The translations under genes were made by a program, and so were the position numbers. From assembly GCA_019055375.1 (NCBI GenBank), contig JAHQIW010007006.1, positions 62,001-126,000 on the forward strand: a DNA stretch of 64,000 nt. Direction: 5' to 3'. A model generated the notes under the pieces. It ran no database searches and was not told the origin of the DNA. It saw only the letters and a list, made by a program, of their open reading frames with translations. This document shows positions 1 to 10,363 of this stretch, piece by piece. This DNA is from Parelaphostrongylus tenuis (taxonomy: Eukaryota; Nematoda; Chromadorea; Rhabditida; Metastrongylidae). Position 1 is the stretch's first letter, and the number at the start of each line of letters is the position of its first letter.

Positions 1-520
1 ATGCAACCGCATTTCAGGAATGCAGCACGTGAGCCGTTGGATCCTTGAAGAGGAGCTACTTTATCAAACTATTGGCATTTATTCAATAGTTGAGTTCAAA
101 TGAATTCGGACAGTATAATATATTTCCAAATGGCTTGCTTTGTACGCTGTAACAGTCAAGTAAAATTCTGTCCCATGCTGCCGAATTGTCGAATAGTTGA
201 AATTTGAGGTATATGACATCTTTTAAAAGTTTAGCAGAAGAGCTTTAATGAGCGAGAAATGCCCGTGTGTGCAAGACAATCTTATTTTTGCCTAAGTACA
301 CTAAATTATGCGATTGGGATAGTGTACAGTTTTCAAATATTTACATCATCACCATTTTCGACAGCGGATTGAAACTCATACTCACTCCCAACGACGAATT
401 ACCAATCTTTCCAGGTCATCTACCTGCAGAATAAAGCCACAAGCGTAATTAGACGTCAGGCGTTGTAGGACATCTGATAGAGAAAAAAAAATTCTCCTAA
501 GGACTCATTTGTATTTAGTA

Positions 521-675
521 GAGCGCGTGTGACGCAGTGGTTAGAGGTGCTCTGCGACACACACGCTGCCGGCCGACTGGGGGCCGACTGTTGGATTTCG
601 CGCTCAAAGCTCATCAAGCCTTCTATTTCTTTGGGGTAGAAGATTGGTATCGCACTTGTCTGGGAGTATGCCAGC
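521..675 (+). mobile_element. tRNA-derived SINE (family SINE-A), 5' part
   Basis: Starts with a tRNA-like head whose A-box-like segment TGACGCAGTGGTTAGAGG is shared by many other copies in the window. The tRNA-like B box is scrambled here. The body continues through the shared segment containing GGGGTAGAAGATTGGTATC, then is cut off by a TA microsatellite. The A box, B box and body are recognised from the shared pattern of about ten copies. RTE-type LINE machinery is the likely source of mobility (inference). Confidence 0.7.
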
Positions 676-701
676 ATATATATATATATATATATATATA
701 T
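675..701. repeat. (TA)n microsatellite
   Basis: About 13 TA dinucleotides in a row that end the SINE-A copy before it. Three other TA-rich tracts in the window have a related but palindromic form. Confidence 0.95.
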
Positions 702-1089
702 CATTTAAGTGGCTGGTAAGATTAACAACGAAGAGGTGTCTATAGGTATGACAACAACGAAGACAAGTTCAACAATGAAGTCACTACACTTTGAAAAGTC
801 AACTTTCCTCCAACTTTAGCATAATCAGTTGATGAAAAAATCTATTCGGTTAACGATTCGATGTCTTCATCTTGAGCAAAGCCATTGATTCGAGTCAGTT
901 GCCCACAGCAGTGCACCCTCGTGTGGAGATTTTCGCCTAAGGTTTTGAAGAACACGAAGACGTCGAAACTTCGACCGAATCGGTCTACCTGTAGACCTTG
1001 TGATAATGGCTGAATCATAAAAGAAAGTATTATCATTTGTGATGTCGTTTCTACACAGTCGCAACTCCAACCTGCCACGATGAACTTCT

Positions 1090-1245
1090 CGAGTATCGCC
1101 CACAACGAGGATGTTTTCCGGTTTGAGATCTCGATGAAGTACCCAGTTTGAATGAAGATAATGTATTCCTAGAAGAATACAAAATAATACCGACAATCGC
1201 AGTCCATCGGAAAAAAACCTTAACAGTGCATCTCATGCGTGACAA
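1090..1245 (-). pseudogene. CDK8-like protein kinase exon fragment (catalytic loop)
   Basis: Read on the minus strand, one frame gives [19 protein letters not shown] followed by ILVVGD. This contains the protein-kinase catalytic loop HRDLKPEN with its catalytic Asp, Lys and Asn. The flanking YLHSNWVL and ILVxGD are characteristic of CDK8/CDK19, the Mediator kinase partner of cyclin C, more than of cell-cycle CDKs. The preceding residues (SVLFCILL) also align with the CDK8 helix before the loop. After about 35 codons the expected DFG/DMG activation segment is absent: the frame goes on as [10 protein letters not shown] and then into unrelated sequence, with other frames open. No other kinase exon is visible up to the window start. 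It is therefore either one exon of a split gene with a divergent 3' end or, more likely, a dispersed pseudogene fragment. A TTCTTCTAG acceptor-like string lies inside the aligned frame and is probably chance. Confidence 0.68.
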
Positions 1246-1515
1246 ATCTTCAAAGAAATATTAATTCAAAAGACCATATTCTTATAAACCTCCGCTATAG
1301 TAGTTATAATATGTAAAGTTCATCGATTCACACTGATTAGCCGGCGCACGTGTTTAGGCTCAGAAGGTGTAGTCGCTGAAACGTCAGCCATAGCAACTAC
1401 TACTATCCCCATTATTATTGCTGCTACTACTTCTAAAACTAATATCAAGCACGCGTCGGCTAAACAGATTAAGCGCATAAGATTTGTATATGTGTAAGGA
1501 AGCGTGACAGCGAAA

Positions 1516-1822
1516 GAACGCGTATAGCGCAGTGGTTACGGGCGAGTGCTTTGCGGCACGCACGTAGTAAGTTAATCGATGCTCGATGGTTCGATCCGGC
1601 AGCCAACAGTCACTCAGCCTTCCATCCCTCAGGGGTGAGTAGATTGCTACCACACCTGCTGGGAATTATAGCAACCCTGATTTGATACATTAGCAAGCCG
1701 CCTAAAGTCATTGTAAAGACTAAATATGCATTCATTAACCTCAAACGATGTTAGATATATTTGAATGCATGGCACACACTTCAGGGATTAATCAGAGCCG
1801 AGAGCTTTAGCTGTTGTCCTTA
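1516..1822 (+). mobile_element. tRNA-derived SINE-A, near full length
   Basis: The head has an A-box-like segment (TAGCGCAGTGGTTACGG) and a clear B box (GGTTCGATCC). The body includes CATCCCTCAGGGGTGAG, GCATTCATTAACCTCAAACG and a 3' end CAGAGCCGAGAGCTTTA. The same ordered blocks recur at about 25.4, 32.9, 39.5, 44.6 and 57.6 kb, which defines a family of about 300 bp. The minus-strand reading frame across 1384-1653 is only a shadow of this repeat. Confidence 0.8.
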
Positions 1823-3587
1823 TAGAAGCGTCAGCCAAAGAAGAGAAAGCGATGAATAAGGCAAAACAAAGGAAAAGTCGGACTTCTTTAGCCGTGTCAA
1901 AAAATCTTCACACAACACAAAAGCGTCGAGGAAATAGGCTCTCTTCACCGCTGAATGAACGCAAAAACCTCCGACTTGTGCTGACCGTTTAGAATGTGGT
2001 ACAAAATACTTATAATCACGCCATTAGAAACCATGACCGGTATCTTTTTTGCTTTGGCATTACGATGATACTTGATAATATGCCATAGATTGTGTTCAGC
2101 ATAGCCGAGAAGAAGCCATACCTATATTAATAGAGACACCAAGTACGTTGGCTGATTGATTGAACAATAAGCCAAACTGGTCTCTCACGCACCTTTTTTC
2201 TTATTAATTAAAACACACGACGTAAGCAGATAAGATTTGGATGTCTGAAAATTCAAGGAAGTTCACATAGGAACAGTAAGGAATCGATGTAAGCGGAGAG
2301 ATGTCAGCCTCAAATATAAAATTCAAAAACACCTGCTAAAGAGTTGCTGTATGATAGATAGCTCCCAAAGAGAAAGAGAGAAGCTCTTCAACATCTCCCA
2401 TTCTTCATCGTTATCATGAAAAATAATTATAAAGCTTTTTCTATCACTATCGTATTCACAATGGAATTTCACAAACGCATCTCACTCGTCCTTCATATAA
2501 AAACTTTTGACAAGCCTACTTTTTCAAATTTCAAAAAAGAAGGTAAGATATGAATAATGAGGGTATTTCTATGTGCCCAGAAATTAAATCTACATCCTTT
2601 TTAAAGATTTTAGCAAATTGTACCATGTTCAGTTGCGTAACCAGCTTGATCTTTCGAGATTGCGGCCTGCAATTGCTGCTTGGCGGATAACTAGGACGAT
2701 ACGAATAGCGGCCGACAAGTGCGCATATTTTCATTTATTGTTGAAAATTCTCATCTTCTTTTAGTAATGTTTATTTTTTATGTTAACAACGATTCACTTT
2801 CAAAAAATAGCACAATAGATAATAATAAATCAGATAATCACTTCGTACTTCCAAAATTGATTATTGTTACATACGTCTTTTATTTCAATGACTACTCGTC
2901 CCATTTAGTATACAAAAGTCTCTAAAGTGTTTTAAGATCAGAATAAAACGAAATGATTCTTAAATAGTGATACCGCGCACTGCATGTGATGCGAGTTCAT
3001 CGATAACTCTCGAAAATTTTGAAACAGTTATGTACGTCATATATTCTCTCAGAGTTGGGAATGGTCAAGGAACGGCGAATGTTTTAGAACAAGTGATATA
3101 TGCCTGTACACACTTGATGCTAGCTTTCAAAGCTCACAGCTTAGTTTTATATAAAAAAAGAGCGATAAAGAAACATTTCACAAGGGCTTACTCCATCACT
3201 CTGACAATCCAGATAATTGACCCACAGCTAGAAGCTAACCAATGGGTGAGGATCATTGTCATAAACAATCTACCTATCCTTTGTATCTTATCGCATCTTC
3301 GAGCGCTGGCCATCAAGCCCTAGCAAACCTTCTAAACAGTAAACTCGTTCACTTTTGTTTGAATCGGAGATTACTGTAGTGCGTTAGTTTTGAATGCTTA
3401 GCTCTTCGTAGACTGGTTTGAGCCAAATGCTGCACAGCGATTCGGAAGCGGCGCCACGGTAATTTTCGCTATCTAAATAATCTTTCTTAGCCTTTTCAAA
3501 AGTGTGCGTGTTCCTTATTCCAGATATACCTCCACCACATTCACACAATTATAAGACTTATTGAAGCTTCACAAGAGTACAAAATAT
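1823..3587. other. No recognisable gene; unique AT-rich sequence
   Basis: I see no family motif, tRNA head or clear exon with splice signals here. A 118-codon plus-strand frame (2967-3323) has no recognisable domain, and its composition looks non-coding. Confidence 0.5.
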
Positions 3588-4735
3588 AGCTCTGTCTCAC
3601 TTTCATCGTTCTGAAGAAAGCCTTTGATTTAGTGGAAACAGAAGAGGTCGTAAGGCTCAGGATAACCAAAGCATGCCCACTCGGTAGATAATGATTTTTC
3701 TTGAGCTGCATGAAGATTTCACTCCCAAAATATCTCTATTTTACAACAACTTCATCTTCGACGCGAGGAGAGCAGTTCGACAAGATGATATAATTTCTCC
3801 AAATTCATTCATTGCCACCCTTCAAAAAGTCATGCGAGCATTAGAAAGGGACGATATGGGAGCGAAAATTGACGATTGACAAATGAAGCATATTTGCTTT
3901 GCTGATGATATCGCCCTCATAACACCAAGCATCAGACAAGCGGCACGAATGTTGACTGATTTCGACAACGCCTATGGAAAGATGGGACTTCAACTAGATC
4001 TAACGAAAACGATGTTGACGAGGAACGGATTATTTTGAATGCTCTATTTACGCTCAACGAAACGAAAGTCTCCAAATGCTCCAGCTACGCCTATCTAGGA
4101 TGTGAAATAAGTATGATGATTGATCTAGCTCCAAAGTCGAACAGGAGGAGACAAGCTGGTTGGGGAGCGCTGAAAAGCATCGAAAATGTAGTGAAGAGGG
4201 CAAAGAACATCCGACTCCGTGCCTACCTTTTCGACTCGACAATATTCCCTGCCTTAACCTATGCAACAGAATCCTGGTCGCTACGTGAGCAGGATGAAAG
4301 ATTACTTGGCATCATTAAACACGCAGTCAAAAGATCGATGCTAGGAGTGTTCCGTATTTTGCAAATGAAAGAAGGGTTCCGAATTTCCGACCTGCGTCAA
4401 AGATCAAACATCAAAGGCGTCGTTCTACACGCCACCATATCAGAAATAAGGTGAGGCGGACACGTGATGCACTTCAAGGACAACCGATGGACGAGAGCCG
4501 TCCCCGATTAGATTCCTCGGAACATCAAGCGCGTACAGGATGGCCACCGACTTGATAGTCCGATTTCTATACGAAAGGCATAGAAGAAAGACACGATGCT
4601 CAGCGAATCCTTAGAGCGAGGAGATACCACTGGGCTACTCTTGCACCCGATAGGGAAAAATGGAAGTGATGCTCGTACCTGCTCGCGTCACTCGACGATC
4701 AGCGGAACGACAGGTGATGCAGGTGATACTGATCA
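3588..4735 (+). pseudogene. RTE-clade LINE remnant (central RT to 3' end)
   Basis: Several plus-strand frames together follow the reverse transcriptase of an RTE-type non-LTR retrotransposon. First comes KKAFDLVET (RT motif A region), then AVRQDDIISP (motif B). The catalytic box FADDIALITP follows (motif C, FADD). Next is the thumb/connection region, with YLGCEISMM, LRAYLFDSTIFPALTYATES and the R-S-x-L-GV block. The 3' end closes with a short GGTGAT-type repeat at about 4710-4730, matching the ends of the copies at 39.4 and 42.9 kb. Stops (for example after KIDD near 3877) and frameshifts show it is dead. The endonuclease half is missing, as is usual for 5'-truncated LINEs. Confidence 0.85.
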
Positions 4736-4929
4736 CGAAATTTCCTTTAGTGATGACAAGAACTCAAGTATCAGCTGTGAATAACTTTTTTGAAGTTTCC
4801 GCTTAAATCCAGTTATTATTGATGGAAAAGGCTCCGTCAATTTATATTGAATGTTTATTGCGAGGTTTTAAGAGCAGTCGATGCCATAGATCGGTTTTGT
4901 TCTAGCAGCCGAGATCCATCGACTGAGAA

Positions 4930-4971
4930 GTGGTAATGGCGCAGTGTTATTGTACACTGTGCCGTCACCAC
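4930..4971. repeat. Long imperfect hairpin
   Basis: A 17-nt arm GTGGTAATGGCGCAGTG, an 8-nt loop and the opposing arm CACTGTGCCGTCACCAC. Fourteen of 17 positions pair, and the remaining ones allow G-U pairs in RNA. A short direct repeat (about 4850-4890 and 5110-5155, ATTGCGAG...AGTCGATGC) flanks the region, suggesting an inserted small element. Confidence 0.6.
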
Positions 4972-5564
4972 ATACCCCTCCCACCTTTGTACAAGGCAGG
5001 GCTTAATATTCGGCGTGGGCTACTGACGAGAGGGGCGAGACTTCCAAAAAACGCGTGTACAGCCTTGGAGTGCTAACCTTGGGTTAAGCTTCAAATACTC
5101 TCAGAAATTTATGCTGAATATTCATTGCGAGATTTCAAAAATAGTCGATGCTATGGAACAATGTGCTTCATCTTCAAGGTCACCTCGCGAGCAGCCAAAT
5201 AGACTCCGCTTACTACCAGCGACCTACGTCAACGACGAAACTTAAATTTCGAAAAAAAAAACGCACAAAGACCACCATGCCAAGACTGCGAAAGTGCGAA
5301 ATAATACAAATCAGTCCAATTATCAAAAATCCAATAAAAAAGTGATGTATAGGGATGCCACTATTCAGTTACCTGTTTCGTATAACTCAATCCTTTGACT
5401 TTCGGTTATTCAATCTCAATAACGACAAACAGAATTATCGCCCCCAGCTGTATAGAATATGAGTTTCCACATTGTTCCTAGAGTATCGTCGAAATTATCT
5501 ATCTCTAGCGCAAATTCTGGCTATTTATATGTGGTGTTGAACAATCGGGCCCAAAGGCCTTGAA

Positions 5565-5626
5565 AGTTGGGAATATACACTTTGTGTGCGATGCAGAACA
5601 CCTCTAATCACTGCGTCACGTTCGCT
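5565..5626 (-). mobile_element. SINE-A head fragment at the palindrome edge
   Basis: On the minus strand this reads the SINE-A start (TGACGCAGTGATTAGAGGTG). The left arm of the large inverted repeat begins inside it, and its mirror copy ends the right arm at 9575. Only the left side continues into further SINE-like sequence (CACTTTGTGTGCG). Confidence 0.6.
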
Positions 5627-6232
5627 TGGAAATTCGTAATTAACTGAAATAAAGAAGCACTACAAACTAAACATTTCCGAGAGTAACCTTTTTCGGATGA
5701 CACGTTCAAGGAATTATGTGGTTAAAGGTGTTCCTACAACGCTCACATGGATTGTCGTTCACCGCCGCATAGACACCTTTCTTTTGAGGCCTGAATATCG
5801 GTAATAGCCATTCATAGAAGAATCAAAAAACACTGATTTGATGAAATGGCAGCCCAACCCAAACCATTAAGTATACCATGTATGAATTCAACAACATTCA
5901 TTACGTCTAGTGTTCTTTTACGCACTGTAAAAACTCAAACATTTTGCCTTTTAGCTCGACGATATGCATTCACAAAACAGTTTGCACAAGACGAATGCTT
6001 TCTTATTACAATAGTTCACCCAACACGAATTTTTGCGAGAGTCAATAAATCTTCCTTTAAGACGGCTTTGGTGATAGGGAAATGAAAAGTTTTTGTTGAC
6101 GTAACATGTATAAAAATATCGACAAAAAGCACACAGTTCTATTTGTTGAAGAAAAGTGTTTTTTAGAAGATAATATAGCTGTCGTGTAAACACGACTTTA
6201 TCTCGAACATTGCTCACATTTAGAACACTAAC

Positions 6233-6304
6233 CTCAAAAAGAGACCTTTCGTCTTCTGGTCAGTCCCTGCACAGTTGTCCAGGTGTATGCCATGATGCGA
6301 TTAA
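6233..6304 (-). other. Exon-like block with DNCAG motif (left arm copy)
   Basis: Mirror copy of the block at 8864-8935; see that entry. The acceptor (TTTCTTTCCAG) and donor (GAG|GTTAG) strings are intact here too. Confidence 0.35.
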
Positions 6305-6446
6305 CTGGAAAGAAACGTGAAAATGTAAATTCTCAGAGCAAAACCATTACAAAGATAAGAGGCTCTAGCATAGCCACAAAAGTCTCAAATAAAGGAAAAA
6401 GTTACGCTGTAAACAGGCGGCGAACAAGCTGCCCGTTCTGCTCAGC

Positions 6447-6725
6447 TTAGGCGGCACCCATGGAGGAGGTGACAGTCTCGACCGCGGCGATAAGTGAAAT
6501 GACCACACCAGTGAACAGCGTACCTTTTCTTAGCATGGCTGCCATGTACGGGCGCCGGCACCTTATCTCGTCCACGCAGCCGTACGCGGTTATCGCGCTG
6601 CGACGTCCACCAATCAATACCGGCCACCACGGTGATTTCTCGATGCGTAGTAATTTTATCCAAACTAGAAGAGTTGAAATCTTCAAAACCTTGCATTTGA
6701 TGGTGGAGTGTATGTGTTTTTTCAT
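6447..6725 (-). CDS. 92-codon GC-rich open frame of unknown function (left arm)
   Basis: Identical 92-codon frame to the one at 8444-8722 in the other arm. It is much more GC-rich than its surroundings, and the opposite strand is open too (6460-6837), so the open length may simply reflect composition. The C-terminal part (MLRKGTLFTGVVISLIAAVE) is hydrophobic and could be a membrane or signal segment. No family is recognised. Treat it as hypothetical. Confidence 0.25.
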   Translation of the reverse strand: MKKHIHSTIKCKVLKISTLLVWIKLLRIEKSPWWPVLIGGRRSAITAYGCVDEIRCRRPYMAAMLRKGTLFTGVVISLIAAVETVTSSMGAA

Positions 6726-7439
6726 GTGTTTATGTGTTATTTATCGTGTGTATGATTGTCGATCATCAATCACAGCGTTACCAATATCAGCCTCTTTTTC
6801 TCACCCGTTTTCCGAATGCACTGATAATTTACGATAAACTCCTTTCAACCATTCTCAGTACTTCTCGTTCTTTAACAATTCTAGCGATGGTGGTTTTCGA
6901 TGAATCTCTTATATACTTCTTTCACTTACTGTCTGTTTTGTTGCTCTTGGTTTAGTCGCTATAGGCTTACAATGTGTTGTACATCTTCATGATTCGATTT
7001 GATTCAATTATTGAGTTTGAACATATTCTCGTTACGATTTTCCGTGTGTTTTTTTTTGCCTGTTTTTCCTAATTTCTCGCGGTTTTTTCGACTACCAGAA
7101 AATCATTCGACAACATTTGAAGTGCTTAGTGGCTCATAGTAATTGATTCGAAAAAGTGCTTCTCAAAAAAATTCTTATCGTTTGATAAATTCTTCAAATT
7201 TATGCATATATTCAAACAACAGACAACAACAACTATTCTCCAAAATACAGGCCATCATTATCAACCACTTTGTGCCATTGGTCCGCCAGGATTTTGATCG
7301 AAGTACCACTCCTTCGGCATTGAAGCAAAGAACTCTTAACATGCTTCATTATCTTGACAATATTAGGAATTCCTCCTCTACGAATGGAATGTTTCTCGAA
7401 CAGAATTGCGCGTCACAAGCAAATCCTCCAAATTCATGC

Positions 7440-7950
7440 TAATAAGTAGCCACTTACTACTAATGATGAAGGTTCATCGTCTGGATGACAGTGTCGTTTT
7501 TTCGCATGAGTCGTGGGTGATTTCCATTCCGTTTGAAAGGTTTACTTCTTGTGCATCTTTTGACATATAATTTGTCTATATTCGCTAGAGAATGGAATTG
7601 TCCAGAAAAAAAAACGTTTTTTGATGCACTGTTTCAGCAAGACAACGTAAAACCAGAGACAGCCAAAAAGACCAAAGCAAAGTTTGAGGAATTTGAAGGA
7701 GCTGAGATTCTACCGCGTCCACCTTATGGTCCGGACGCTGTTCCGTCTGATTACGGTCTTTTTCGATCAATAAACATTTTTTGAAAGGTCGCCGATTTGA
7801 TTCTTTAAATGAAGTTAATGAAGCATGTTAAGAGTTCTTTGCTTCAATGCCGAAGGAGTGGTACTTCGATCAAAATCCTGGCGGACCAATGGCACAAAGT
7901 GGTTGATAATGATGGCCTGTATTTTGGAGAATAGTTGTTGTTGTCTGTTG
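7440..7950 (+). pseudogene. mariner transposase C-terminal remnant in the palindrome centre
   Basis: Three frames together follow the C-terminal half of a mariner (Tc1/mariner superfamily) transposase, which cuts and pastes DNA at TA sites using a DDD triad. FQQDNVKPETAKKTK carries the second catalytic Asp, and LPRPPYGPDAVPSDYGLF the third. FLKGRRFDSLNEV, EFFASMPKEWY and WHKVVDNDGLYF are the usual tail. I count 35 residues between the last two Asp, against 34 in classical DD34D mariners. There is a frameshift near 7780 and a stop in the NEAC*EFF segment. The first catalytic Asp and DNA-binding part are not recognisable. The right palindrome arm starts inside this gene at 7816, so its last part also exists inverted in the left arm. 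Confidence 0.85.
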
Positions 7951-8443
7951 TTTGAATATATGCATAAATTTGAAGAATTTATCAAACGATAAGAATTTTT
8001 TGAGAAGCACTTTTTCGAATCAATTACTATGAGCCACTAAGCACTTCAAATGTTGTCGAATGATTTTCTGGTAGTCGAAAAAACCGCGAGAAATTAGGAA
8101 AAACAGGCAAAAAAAAAACACACGGAAAATCGTAACGAGAATATGTTCAAACTCAATAATTGAATCAAATCGAATCATGAAGATGTACAACACATTGTAA
8201 GCCTATAGCGACTAAACCAAGAGCAACAAAACAGACAGTAAGTGAAAGAAGTATATAAGAGATTCATCGAAAACCACCATCGCTAGAATTGTTAAAGAAC
8301 GAGAAGTACTGAGAATGGTTTGAAAGGAGTTTATCGTAAATTATCAGTGCATTCGGGAAAACGGGTGAGAAAAAGAGGCTGATATTGGTAACGCTGTGAT
8401 TGATGATCGACAATCATACACACGATAAATAACACATAAACAC

Positions 8444-8722
8444 ATGAAAAAACACATACACTCCACCATCAAATGCAAGGTTTTGAAGATTTCAACTCTT
8501 CTAGTTTGGATAAAATTACTACGCATCGAGAAATCACCGTGGTGGCCGGTATTGATTGGTGGACGTCGCAGCGCGATAACCGCGTACGGCTGCGTGGACG
8601 AGATAAGGTGCCGGCGCCCGTACATGGCAGCCATGCTAAGAAAAGGTACGCTGTTCACTGGTGTGGTCATTTCACTTATCGCCGCGGTCGAGACTGTCAC
8701 CTCCTCCATGGGTGCCGCCTAA
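8444..8722 (+). CDS. 92-codon GC-rich open frame of unknown function (right arm)
   Basis: Same protein as the minus-strand frame at 6447-6725, with no amino-acid difference between the arms. It ends in MAAMLRKGTLFTGVV..., which would make a plausible signal/anchor segment if translation began at that inner Met. The reverse strand is also open, which weakens the coding case. No homologue is recognised. Confidence 0.25.
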   Translation: MKKHIHSTIKCKVLKISTLLVWIKLLRIEKSPWWPVLIGGRRSAITAYGCVDEIRCRRPYMAAMLRKGTLFTGVVISLIAAVETVTSSMGAA

Positions 8723-8863
8723 GCTGAGCAGAACGGGCAGCTTGTTCGCCGCCTGTTTACAGCGTAACTTTTCCTTTATTTGAGACTTTTGTGGCTATGC
8801 TAGAGCCTCTTATCTTTGTAATGGTTTTGCTCTGAGAATTTACATTTTCACGTTTCTTTCCAG

Positions 8864-8935
8864 TTAATCGCATCATGGCATACACCTGGACAACTGTGCA
8901 GGGACTGACCAGAAGACGAAAGGTCTCTTTTTGAG
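8864..8935 (+). other. Exon-like block with DNCAG motif (right arm copy)
   Basis: A strong nematode-type acceptor (TTTCTTTCCAG, ends 8863) precedes a 72-bp block that ends TTTTTGAG|GTTAG. One frame reads HHGIHLDNCAGTDQK. The H-x-D-N-C-x-G pattern resembles the DDE-like motif (usually LDNCAGQNKN) of transposon-derived proteins in many animals. A TAA lies in that frame just two codons upstream inside the block, so it is broken or not an exon. A second acceptor-like string (GAGTTTTTACAG) lies near 9240. It is possibly the internal gene of a decayed DNA transposon that makes up the arms (inference). Confidence 0.35.
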
Positions 8936-9779
8936 GTTAGTGTTCTAATGTGAGCAATGTTCGAGATAAAGTCGTGTTTACACGACAGCTATATTATCTT
9001 CTAAAAAACACTTTTCTTCAACAAATAGAACTGTGTGCTTTTTGTCGATATTTTTATACATGTTACGTCAACAAAAACTTTTCATTTCCCTATCACCAAA
9101 GCCGTCTTAAAGGAAGATTATTGACTCTCGCAAAAATTCGTGTTGGGTGAACTATTGTAATAAGAAAGCATTCGTCTTGTGCAAACTGTTTTGTGAATGC
9201 ATATCGTCGAGCTAAAAGGCAAAATGTTTGAGTTTTTACAGTGCGTAAAAGAACACTAGACGTAATGAATGTTGTTGAATTCATACATGGTATACTTAAT
9301 GGTTTGGGTTGGGCTGCCATTTCATCAAATCAGTGTTTTTTGATTCTTCTATGAATGGCTATTACCGATATTCAGGCCTCAAAAGAAAGGTGTCTATGCG
9401 GCGGTGAACGACAATCCATGTGAGCGTTGTAGGAACACCTTTAACCACATAATTCCTTGAACGTGTCATCCGAAAAAGGTTACTCTCGGAAATGTTTAGT
9501 TTGTAGTGCTTCTTTATTTCAGTTAATTACGAATTTCCAAGCAAACGTGACGCAGTGATTAGAGGTGTTCTGCATTACTTCGAGATTTTTTTTACCCGTA
9601 CATATGCCTGAAAATCGATTGACCACCACGTCTGCTGACCGCCGCCTCACCCAGCGGTCCGTGACTTGACCAAAGACCACCTTGCTCTCTCATGTGAATC
9701 AATATTCTTTTGTCTGATGCTTCAAGGAGAGGAGATCCTTCCACGATATAGGTACAGCTTTGAAATAAGAAAACATCAA

Positions 9780-9850
9780 ACTATCGAATGATTACTAGTA
9801 GCGCAAAGAAAATGTTCTCTCCGGCTAGAAATATGCTCGACATGAACACG
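9780..9850. repeat. FB-1 foldback-element fragment
   Basis: Contains CTATCGAATGATTACTAGTA followed by GAAATATGCTCGACAT, blocks also present in the long FB-1 copies. Confidence 0.5.
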
Positions 9851-10363
9851 AGGAATTTCCTTCTGTAACAACGTCAAAGAATGGCTTTTCGAAGCAAACC
9901 ACGTGGAACTGTAGCCAGCAAAATGGGCTTTCTCATTATTCTTAGACTCATAAGAAAATATGCTATCCAGCTATTGAGTCGGATATTCACTTGCCCCCTC
10001 ACAACTGACCGAGCGATGATACGGTTGCAGAAAGGGCGACCAGGAAGTGGTTCGCAAAGTTCAAAAGTGGAGAGAACAGTTTGTAGATCAGTAACTCGTG
10101 AGCAGTCTACTGGAAGCTCCATCAATCATGCGAACCGCTCAAATAGCATATTCCCCTTCGCGCAATTCATGCATAACTAGCAAGCAAATTTGTTTCCAAG
10201 ACAGCTACATCTCAAAGTAAATGTAGGCAAATTGCATACCAAAATGTTCACATGAAAATGAGCAATGTTTTACTTATTTTTGGTTAATAAACTTGTGTTT
10301 ATTGCTCTAATGCCACAACTCATGGAGCGACCTAATACACTTCTGTACTTATATGGTAGGCTG

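Larger units (their letters stand above)
5591..7351. repeat. Large inverted repeat, left arm (1,761 bp)
   Basis: The reverse complement of this segment is found at 7816-9575. Spot comparison along the whole length shows near identity, with only scattered single-base indels (for example TCAACC versus TCAAACC near 6846, a one-base difference in a T run near 7050, and a one-base C difference near 6808). The arm has a SINE-A head at its outer edge, a GC-rich reading frame, an exon-like block and, at its inner edge, the inverted 3' end of the central mariner. I do not recognise it as a named transposon. Confidence 0.95.
7816..9575. repeat. Large inverted repeat, right arm (1,760 bp)
   Basis: Reverse complement of 5591-7351, separated by a 464-bp loop (7352-7815). 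Identity starts abruptly at TAATGAAGC and stops abruptly at TGCAT/TACTT. I see no convincing target-site duplication at the outer edges. Confidence 0.95.

Noticed and set aside
456..704. 82-codon frame starting with alternating Ile-Tyr
   Set aside because: Produced by the TA microsatellite and SINE-A; not a gene.
1384..1653. 89-codon minus-strand frame
   Set aside because: Shadow of the SINE-A copy at 1516-1822.
5022..5052. CTGACGAGAGGGGCGAGAC, a hammerhead-like string
   Set aside because: The GAAA box is absent (GAGA) and flanks do not pair in stem I.
6460..6837. 125-codon frame on the plus strand of the left palindrome arm
   Set aside because: It overlaps a longer-conserved frame on the other strand, and a single-base indel changes its C terminus between the arms, so coding is unlikely.
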